From: Cryptomeria japonica
Lineage: Eukaryota; Streptophyta; Pinopsida; Cupressales; Cupressaceae
Length of the DNA: 64,000 nucleotides
Assembly: GCF_030272615.1 (NCBI RefSeq)
Contig: NC_081406.1
Coordinates: 111,631,783 to 111,695,782, forward strand
Direction: 5' to 3'
The notes under the pieces are model-generated. The model searched no databases, was not told where the DNA came from, and worked only from the letters and a program-made list of their open reading frames with translations. Positions within the stretch are counted from its first letter, which is position 1, and every line of letters begins with the position of its first letter. Both the position numbers and the translations under genes were made by a program. Below, one piece after another: positions 56,225 through 64,000 of this stretch.

Positions 56225-56242
56225 TGGTGAAACCAACGTGAA
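56225..56242 (+). other. H primer binding site
   Basis: TGGTGAAACCAACGTGAA after a short spacer; two mismatches to the E1 site. The tRNA was not identified. Confidence 0.65.
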
Positions 56243-58522
56243 AATGCTTGGATCTAATATTTTTTTGAATGTTTTGTGAAGTTGCAAATTTTTTTTGTGG
56301 AGAAATTGCAGATTTTTCTTCTACGAAAAAAAATTGTCATAATCAATTGATCACATAAAACATTTCGTGTAGAATTAAAATAAATGATTTTTGGGTATAT
56401 TAGATCACGTTTTTACCTTTCCAAATTATTTTACAGTTTGTGATTTGGATAAATATTGAGGAAGTTATGATATTTTTAATTATGCTTCTGTAAATGGTCA
56501 AAATTTTCAAAAACAAAATCATGCAACCTTCATCTAGATTAATTTAGCTTGGCAAATTAATCATGCATTCATGCAAATTTTATATAGATTAATCTAGGGT
56601 GGTAAATTTGATAAATTTCACATAGATTAATCTAAGAGGATAAATAATCACAACTTTTATGGATTAATTTTGATGGTGATTCATTTCTCTTGATTCTCTA
56701 ACAGTGTTGGTAGCTTTGTGGCGAAACGCTTGACAAAGAATTATTTCACAAACTACTAATGAATTGTTTGCAGGTTTGCTAGTCAAAGACCAAACAAATC
56801 AAACTTCTAACTTAATGATTTTGCAGGTTGCCTTATATTCCAATCAAACTTTGTGTTTGTGATTCATAATTAGGCACCTAGTATGTTTGCTAAGTAGGAT
56901 GTAATGAACATGTGTTTACTTTGTTTGTCGAGTTTGACATTGGAGTAGAAGAGTATGCTCTCATCCTTCTTAGGGTGATCAAAAATCCAGATCTTTGATA
57001 CCATTCTCATTTTTTGGATTGTTTGTTACCTTTAGAGGGCCTGCCTTCCTGACCATTTGCTTTCTTTTGCAAGCAAGTGGCAATCGTGAGAAGGGAACGA
57101 CCCAAAGTGAGCACAGCTAGAGTACCTTGGCATTCTAACTCACTATAAATAAATACCTGATGGGTGAAAGCTTTGAAGGAAGGGTTACGTGGGAATCGTA
57201 GTTACTTGGGAAGTGATGACCCTTGGACTCTTTCTCATATCAGCATCTAAGTAGGGCCTCATGGTCTAAATCATGCTTGCGCGACTACATTTGTTTGGTA
57301 TCTTGGTGGGCTTATGTCTCAATCACGCTTGCATGACACCAAGGAGTAACACTTAATAGAAATCCTTATTAAACACCTTGAATTTAGAGGCCAAAAATCC
57401 TTCTAGTTGCTTGAGAAGGAGGAGTTCAGATACTTGGAAGAGATACTAAGTTTTCCATGGGGAGATTTCCATGGGGACTGATGCTTGGCTACCCTTAGAA
57501 GTGAGTGCCATGGAGGGGAGCCTGTGGGGTCAAGCATCTATGTATTCTCCTTGAATCTCATAACGAGTCTACCTCTCAAGTACCTACTGTCCTTACCTAC
57601 CATAAGAAATGTGTGAATGAGCATGATTGTCTTGAGTCTAAGTTAAAATATCTTGTCTTCTTTGCTTGTCAAAAGTTGAGTTGTGTCTCATTTCAAAAAC
57701 AAGACAAATTGATTCAAAACAAGGTTAAACACAAGAGTATTTCATTCAACAAAGTTCAAAACACCTTCAAACATGGTTGTCAAACATTTTTCAAAATATT
57801 GTCTCAACATTCATGTCACTTAGATTTAGGTTCATCCTAGGTTTGCATTTTGTAAATTCATTGTCAACTACCAAGGTTAGGTTTCACCTAGGTCATACTC
57901 CTTTGCATATCAATAAGGGTCATCCATTTGCATGTGCCCTCTTGCATTAGAGTAACACCATTTCATAATTCAACCTTAGGTTTTGCCTTAGGTTGACATT
58001 GTCATACATTTTGCATTTGCATCCTTGTCCTCATAACATTAGGTCACATTTGCATACCCTAGGTCTCTTCATTAAGCTTAGGTCATTATCATATCATATT
58101 AGGGTCATTGGCATAGTAATTGTCCCTTTGCATATAGTGTCAAAACTAGGTTTTGTCATACTTGAGTAATGCAAATCTTTGATAAACCCTAAAGTTATTG
58201 TTAGGAACTGTAGACCTTATCAAACCTTTGTCTTTTTGTCATCATTGTCATTTGGTCAAACCTAGCTTAGTATCCAAGCATATAGGGGAGATATTATCAT
58301 TTTGTCCTTTTGTCACTCAGTCCTTTTGTCCTTTGAGGTCTAGACATCATTTCAATTTCCTAAGGGTCTCATTTTTAGAATTGCATTCAAAAGTTTGTCA
58401 AAATCTTTAAAAACAACAAAAGCATAAGTTGCATTCTTTCCATAGATTGCATTTTCATTTATTTAGTTTGCATTTAGTTGCATATCATATATTATCCTTG
58501 AAAAATTCCAAAAATATTCCAC
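56243..58522 (+). other. H 5' leader, non-coding
   Basis: About 2.3 kb with no credible coding region; the ORF at 57505-57840 has no domain. The segment 56805-57150 is similar to 16975-17290 of F: TTCTAAC then TTTTGCAG ending at 56826, GAGTATGCTCTCA, and a GGGAACGACCCAA block. The spacing from the branch-like A to AG is 16 nt in both. Confidence 0.6.
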
Positions 58523-60895
58523 TTGCATAGTGACATGCCTGTTGAAACAAGGTCAAAGTCTAAGAAGATGGGTGAACCAATATATCAACCCATGGACAAC
58601 ATATCAAACTCACAGTTTCAATCTAGTCAATCATTACACATTGAAGGTTCGTCAAACACATCATTACCACCATATGGAATGGTTCAACTTGGGCCACCTC
58701 CATTATATGAACTAGTGTTTGTGCCCATGAAACCAGGATATGGGAGTGTTCCACCAACACCAAGAGGAAATAGACTTTTTGATTGGAATCAACCAAACCT
58801 GCAACATGAAATTCAAACATTACATGAGGAACAAACTCTTTCACAAGGATTTGGTTCAGATCAAGGCATTCAACAAGAAACAAATCCAAATATTTTACCA
58901 GATTCTTCATCGGATTCTGATGCTTCTGATGATGTTGATATGTTCCTTAAAGATCCAAAGTTGACGAAAAAGATGGATAAATTCTTGAACAAGGTCTTTA
59001 AGACGTTCCCACAAAAATATCTTGACATGATGAGTAAAGTGACCTCCTCATGTGAGCAAATTAATGTGCAAAAACAACAAGGTGGCGAGTTGTTAAGTTT
59101 CTCTCCACATCCAAATGAAGAAAATGTGCAACAAAAAACTCAACACACCTTGATGAGTAAACGTGCTTCAAAAACGTTGACAGTGACTATTCCTCAAAAG
59201 TCAACATTCGAAACAATAAACAATCCATTGTTTAATGCAACACCTTTAACACCAGATCAAATGATGGCCACACAAATATTGATGACAGGTGTCCCTCAAC
59301 AAGAAGTGATTCCTTGAATACCTAAAAGTGGATCCGAATCTAAGATGCAAGAAAGCTTTATGACTGGAATGTCTGATCTTACAAATGTTCAAATTGAATT
59401 TCCTTCATGCCAAAGCATTAATCCCTTGTCAGAATCCCCCATGCATATCCAAAGTCCAACCCCATGTCAAGAGGATAATTTAGAGCATGAAGAAACGTGT
59501 CTTGAAATAGATGAAGATCAAGATCTTGAAACCTTATCATCCCATCCAATTGTTGACCAGGACCCCATGTTCCCAGACACTCACGATGATTCCCCTATTA
59601 TTGTCCATCCTATCCAAAGTCCTATTGACACTCCATTCCCCGAGCAAGATCAAGATATCCCTTCCATCCTTTCCGATGATCCCATTAAAAGTCAAGAGCA
59701 AAACACCTTTAAAGAGAAATCTAATGATCTTCCTCCTTGTCAAGATCAAAGTATCCTTCCAAATTCATTTCCAACACAAGACCCTATCATTCCTTCAGAT
59801 CCTCCACAAGATCCACTTGTTCCTCCATCTCCACGTCCTAATCCAGCATATCCACTCCAAGATCGCATTTCTTTTGATGATCCCATTATTTCTCCCATTC
59901 CATCTCTTGAAGAGCCTATCATTGAACCATGTCCACTACATAATCCTAGTCCCCCTCATGATCCTAATCCCCCTCATGATTCTAACATGTCAGTGCAAGA
60001 TGTTCATGAACCCTCGACATGCATAATGGGTTGTTCCACTTTGGTGCAATCCGATCCACTTCAAGATCTCATTATTTCTCTCATATCATATCCACCTCAT
60101 AATGGACTCGCATCTTCTTCCCAAAGAAAAGAGTATCCTACAAGTCAAGATATTCATAAAGGCAAAGGATTAGATCTCCATAAGAAAGCATCCTTGCATG
60201 TTAAAGAAAATATTAAGGGTCATGGCCTCAGTGAAATTCCTCAAGACGTTGGTATCCCTCCATCAAAATCAAAATATACACCTTCCCCATCATACTTTCC
60301 ATCCATCTTAGGTCCTTATATCCCTTCGTCCTCTATGCAAGGTTAGAAAAGGCACATATTCTTGAGTAAATTTCATCAATCCAAAAGAACTCCATTTCAT
60401 TCATATCCATCCATGCATTCCTTTCCCCCTCCAAGCAATTTGGATGCCAAGTATAAAAGTCATAAGTCTAGCAATCCACATGTATTCAAGGATCGACATG
60501 TCCAATATAATCAATATGTCAAAACAAAGAACAAATTGATCTATAAAGAAAAAGAAATATCCAACAGGCCACAAAGGCCCATTTCTCAAAAACAAAAGTC
60601 AAAATATATATGGGTTCCTAAATCCCTTGTGCAAGCAATGCACTCCAAGGAACCACAAAAGCATGAAAAATCAAAAACCATGTGGATCCCTAAGCAGCTT
60701 CTTGAAGCACAAAAGCCTAAAGAAACATCCAAATTGGCATCCAAAATTGCTATTCCTCCATCCAAACCTCTCAAATCTATTCCTCGATCACCTTCATCAT
60801 CCATTTTGGGCCCTTATGTCCCAAAATCCCAAGCTATTCAAAATACATTTTTCCTCCATCAATCCATCACCCCTCAAGGTGTGTGCCAATGTTGA
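58523..60895 (+). pseudogene. H ORF: Pro/Asp-rich protein of unknown function (791 codons, two stops)
   Basis: Three open pieces (58523-59317, 59345-60346, 60362-60895) are all in the same frame, parted only by one TGA and one TAG, so this was one ORF. A better start may be the Met at 58535, giving MPVETRSKSKKM. The first part has an acidic patch (SSSDSDASDDVDMFLKD) and a short helical block (KKMDKFLNKVFKTFPQKYLD). The middle is very rich in Pro, Asp, Ser and Ile, with repeated DPxxPxDP units. The end is basic, with paired repeats: ILGPYIPSS and ILGPYVPKS, and YIWVPKSLVQA and MWIPKQLLEA. I recognise no domain, knuckle or capsid. It occupies the gag position. Confidence 0.75.
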
Positions 60896-61247
60896 TCTTG
60901 CCAACATTTCCATCCAGTGAAGCCCAATTCTTCCAATACCCTATCCATTATCCAATGCATATTTTCCATCCTTAGATTCCTTTGATCCCATCCTTTGCAT
61001 AAATCCTTCCCTTAGTTTCATCTCTTTTTCCATGTCCTTATCTTACCAACATCTTTGAGGATACTTTTAAAGGTCATGGTCCATTTTTTTCATGGCTACT
61101 ATCCAAAAAAAAAAAAAAAAAGACGCTTGAGTCCTTCTTCCATCCCCTATCATGTGTCCATCTTCTATTGAAAAAGTTCAAAAAAAAAAAAAAAGTTCAA
61201 AAAAAAAGACAAAAGAAAAAAAATAAAGAAAAATAATTCGTCCACTA

Positions 61248-61314
61248 GTGAAAACCTGGCAAACAGGCGCCTTGGGCAAGTACCATGATGAAAACCTGGC
61301 AAACAGGCATCATG
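61248..61314 (+). other. H tandem bulged hairpins
   Basis: Hairpin 1: GTG (61248), AAAA, CCTG, loop GCAAA, CAGG, CGC (61268-61270), with one wobble. Hairpin 2: CATGATG (61284-61290), AAAA, CCTG, loop GCAAA, CAGG, CATCATG (61308-61314), a perfect 7-bp outer stem and 4-bp inner stem. The two share bulge, inner stem and loop exactly, but differ in the outer stem while keeping pairing. Confidence 0.72.
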
Positions 61315-61392
61315 CGTAATCTATGAACTTCTTGCATATCGTACTTGGGGATAGGTTTTATCCTATCATATCTTTTTGTCCTTCATTGTTCC

Positions 61393-61485
61393 ATTATCCT
61401 ATCATACCATGTCATACTCCTTCATATCCTATTGCCCTTCATTATCCTATCATACCATGTCATACTCCTCCATTATCCTATTGTC
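61393..61485. repeat. 48-bp tandem repeat in H
   Basis: ATTATCCTATCATACCATGT starts at 61393 and again at 61441, followed each time by CATACTCC and a TATCCTATTG block. Confidence 0.85.
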
Positions 61486-62029
61486 CCTCATGTCCATTTC
61501 CTTTTTCAACATTTGATCTTGAAAAGGTTGAGGATCATCATGAGCATCATGCATCTTGTTTGCAACTTTTAGTCCATCATAGCTTTTGGTCTTTATCCAT
61601 TTGCTTATTATAACCTTTCATCCATATTCCCTAGCTTATTGCAACTTTCTGCCACTATCCCTTAGCCTATCCCGACCTTCAGTTGATGTCCCTTATCCAT
61701 TCTTGGTCTTGCTTATCCTATCCATATCTTATCACTATTCATACACTCTTTCTGTCCCTTGATCTTGATCTGACATAAGGACGTGAAATGCAAAACATGT
61801 TGTTCAAAACCTCTTGACATGTCCCTCATGCCATGTCACTGCTTTACATTGTCATATCCATTCTCTTGTCCCATCACACAATAGCCCTTGAAAATTGCAT
61901 TCGTATTGTCTCCATGATAAAAGGCTTTTGTCTTCCCTCTATCCACCATCATTTCAGCAAGCCTATTTATTCATCTGTCATATTCTTTGCCTTGCTAGAC
62001 ACTGGGGGCAAAATCATAAAAAAATGGAA

Positions 62030-62345
62030 AAAATCCAAAAACATTCAAAAAAATGTCCTGAAATAATCCAACCAAATCAAATAATGTCCTGAAAAAAAAT
62101 CAAAAAAATTGAAAAATGTCCTGAAACAATCATAAAAATCGAAAAATGTCTTGAAAAAAATCATAAAAATTGAAAAATGTCTTGAAAAAACCATAAAAAT
62201 TGAAAAATGTCCTAAAAAAATCATAAAAATTGAAAAATGTCCTAAAAATATCATAAAAAATCAAATAATGTCCTTAAAAAATCCAAAAAAATCATATAAT
62301 GTCCTGAAAAATCCCCTAAAAAGTCAAATAAAGTCCTGAAAAAAT
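62030..62345. repeat. A-rich tandem array in H
   Basis: About nine loose copies of a ~31-bp unit AAAAATGTCCTGAAAAAATC plus ATAAAAATTG. F has a comparable A-rich array at 25870-26045 in the same relative place, but with another unit. Confidence 0.8.
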
Positions 62346-62608
62346 GACAAAAAAATTGTAAAAACCTCAGAAAACATCAAAATCCAAAAACAATTTCTTT
62401 GGTATTTTGCATTTTGTCAATAAATGGTCCCCTTTGTGCATAGACAGATCGTTGAGCATACATCTAACGACAATCAATCAAACATTGTGCTTTAATGAAA
62501 TCACGCATTAACAGATGAATTGTTCAACCAAGCAAGCATTCAACCTGATCACAGTTGTCACATCAATCAAAATAGCATCAACATTACCATTGGTCCTTGT
62601 CAACATTA

Positions 62609-62692
62609 TCATGGGTCTTATACAGGGTGTGGTATACTCGAAACCAGACTGTGTCCTATCTTCGACGAGGTACCACATTCCCTGAAACCAGA
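62609..62692 (+). repeat. H copies of the F 3' repeat
   Basis: GTCTTATACAGGGTGTGG ... GAAACCAGA at 62609-62648 and GAGGTACCACATTCC ... GAAACCAGA at 62661-62692. They match the three units of F (27216-27349). Confidence 0.7.
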
Positions 62693-63390
62693 CATCATGA
62701 TCATTCTTATTTTCCACTTTTGACAATGACGATCAGACTGTTTATTTGACTTGGTTGAATTTGTGCGTCTTATCTTTTTACTGATTTATTTTTGGCTTTG
62801 ATCATGTTGCTATGTTGCTTGATGATGTCACTGAGTGATTTGGAGTGACCGGGATGGTTCATGGTCCCTTTCCCTTTATTTTTGTTGTGTTTGCTGTTTG
62901 TGGACTATTTGTCACAAACTGGGGCAACTATATCATTGGGTGTCTGTGATAAATACATTTGCTTTGTGAATGTCGCACATACCTTGACCCTTGATGTATG
63001 CACCCTAGGATGCTTCACTCATTCCTTGTGTGCGATGTGTCTGTCTTTTACAAAAGGGGTCACGTTCCAGCTTTGGCCTTCAATGCCACGATGCTCTGCA
63101 TCCACTTTGCTACAATAAATAAAGGTTCTCACCTACTTATGTGCATTTGTGAAAGCAAGTTTTCCTTCATCTCTAACTGTCCTCTGTCTAATTTCTTCTT
63201 ACTAACATTTCTTCCATCAGTCTTGGCAATCTGTTCGAACCTATCATCTTCTATCATTCTTATCGATCACTTGGCCTCTTTTCTGGATTTTTCCAGCCAA
63301 TTCCTTGAGGGCGAATGCATATGTCATTGTTATTGTCTGGGACATTTTCATTATTGTTCTTTGAAACAACGCTTAAAATCACATTGTCTC

Positions 63391-63404
63391 AAAGAGGGGC
63401 AAAA
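63391..63404 (+). other. H polypurine tract
   Basis: AAAGAGGGGCAAAA right before TGTAGACATC; identical to F and C. Confidence 0.92.
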
Positions 63405-64000
63405 TGTAGACATCTAAAAATGGTCAATGCTTGCGGAGTCATACTTTAACATTTGCGAATTGCCTTATTTTAGGGTTTTTGCATCGCATTAACATTTCCC
63501 CTATGTTGCGCACTTGATCTTTATCATTTGCAAGCATTGAGTCCTTCTTTAGCATTCTTCATTTGTCTTGCTTTCGAATTTGGTCTTGTCAATAACAATC
63601 TTCAGTCATGATTTTGGTCGATCTTATCCTATCGCATCAATGTACATGCTCATTTGGCATATTTTGACATCGTCAATCCTAATCGATGATGGAATTAGGG
63701 TTTTGTCCTCTTATCAATCTTGTCATCTTGTGATCGATTTGTCATCGATCGTTGTCATTTTCAATCTTATCATCATGTGATCGATTTGTCATTGATTGTT
63801 GTCGTTTTCAATCTTGTCATCTTGCGATCGATTTGTCATCGATCGTGGTCATTGTCAATCTTGTCGTTTTGCAATCTATTTTTTCATCGATCATTGTCGT
63901 TTTTGTCATTTTCTGATCGATTTGACATCAATTGTTGTCCTTCTCAATCATGTCAATTTGGATCAATTAGTCATTGTTCCTCATCAATTGGCGCATTTAT
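63405..64000 (+). repeat. H 3' LTR (partial)
   Basis: Matches 54720 onward with scattered changes, including the ATCGAT-rich array; cut by the window end. Confidence 0.92.

Larger units (their letters stand above)
60896..63390 (+). other. H 3' non-coding region
   Basis: About 2.5 kb. It holds homopolymer A tracts (61105-61121, 61180-61194), the hairpin pair (61248-61314), a 48-bp-period tandem repeat (about 61393-61485), an A-rich array of ~31-bp AAAAATGTCCTGAAAAAATC units (about 62030-62345) and the GAAACCAGA repeats (62609-62692). The short ORFs here follow the repeats. Confidence 0.65.
29840..64000 (-). mobile_element. C: giant Tat-like Ty3 element with antisense gene (5' end beyond window)
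   Basis: Minus-sense order from right to left: RT, RNase H, second RNase H, integrase, hairpin array, non-coding spacer, an antisense gene (plus strand) with a plant mobile domain, polypurine tract, 3' LTR. It is inserted in B at 29839 (flank cttat) and interrupted by D, a solo LTR and H. Without these insertions about 11 kb of C is visible. Gag, G-patch and 5' LTR must be beyond H, outside the window. Antisense extra ORFs between pol and the 3' LTR have been described in plant Tat elements. Confidence 0.85.
54720..64000 (+). mobile_element. H: non-autonomous LTR element with long unknown ORF (3' LTR cut by window)
   Basis: Left LTR 54720-56219, right LTR from 63405 to beyond the window end. 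Starts are TATAGACATCTAAAAATGG (left, second base changed) and TGTAGACATCTAAAAATGG (right). It has a primer site, a 2.3 kb leader similar to that of F, one long ORF (58523-60895), a hairpin pair, repeats and the same polypurine tract as F and C. No RT, integrase, protease or capsid is present. It lies in C just upstream of RT. Confidence 0.88.

Noticed and set aside
57505-57840. 111-codon ORF in the H leader
   Set aside because: It overlaps a leader region similar to non-coding sequence of F, no domain, and Cys/His positions do not form a known motif.
58623-58910. Minus ORFs over the H ORF (58623-58910, 60401-60595, 60586-60804)
   Set aside because: Shadows of the plus-strand ORF, with no domain.
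61393-61485. Regular repeats in H as a possible CRISPR array
   Set aside because: Two direct copies with no unique spacers of fixed length, in plant LTR DNA; an ordinary tandem repeat.

Overview
This window is repeat DNA from a large plant genome. Every recognisable protein domain belongs to an LTR retrotransposon: retropepsin, reverse transcriptase (RT), one or two RNases H, integrase, chromodomain, CCHC knuckle, G-patch and plant mobile domain. I found no host gene, rRNA, tRNA or CRISPR array. The deep nesting, many mutated copies and Tat/Ogre-like plus chromovirus families fit a seed plant with a very large genome, perhaps a gymnosperm. That assignment is inference from style, not from a marker gene.

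Layout, using my own labels. E1 (1-7779, minus strand) is a non-autonomous Ty3-like element with one intact 1064-codon protease/G-patch ORF; its left LTR is cut by the window edge. It sits inside A (7780-11441, plus), a decayed chromovirus from protease to chromodomain plus part of its 3' LTR. B (11442-29839, plus) is a close relative of A with full 5' LTR, PBS, gag and pol. B is split by F (15452-28799, plus), a complete Tat-like Ty3 element flanked by repeated tgat, and its 3' end is cut off by C. C (29840 to beyond the window, minus) is a very long Tat-like element. It has a 3' LTR, PPT, an antisense gene with a plant mobile domain and coiled coil, conserved hairpins, integrase, two RNases H and RT.

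C is broken by three insertions. D (32072-46723, plus) is a chromovirus with a perfect tagct duplication. A solo LTR lies at 47348-47882. H (54720 to the window end, plus) is a non-autonomous element with a 791-codon ORF of unknown function. D's 5' LTR in turn carries G (32264-38982, minus), a copia-type element whose pol is replaced by a long unknown ORF. The order of insertion along one line is B, then C, then D, then G.

C, F and H share LTR ends and an identical polypurine tract. They also share a bulged-hairpin motif downstream of the coding region. F and H share a 5' leader with a splice-acceptor-like site and a repeated 3' motif. This suggests that H, and perhaps E1, are mobilised by autonomous relatives of F and C. 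The hairpin array, the G ORF2, the E1 protease/G-patch protein and the antisense gene in C are the points most worth following up.
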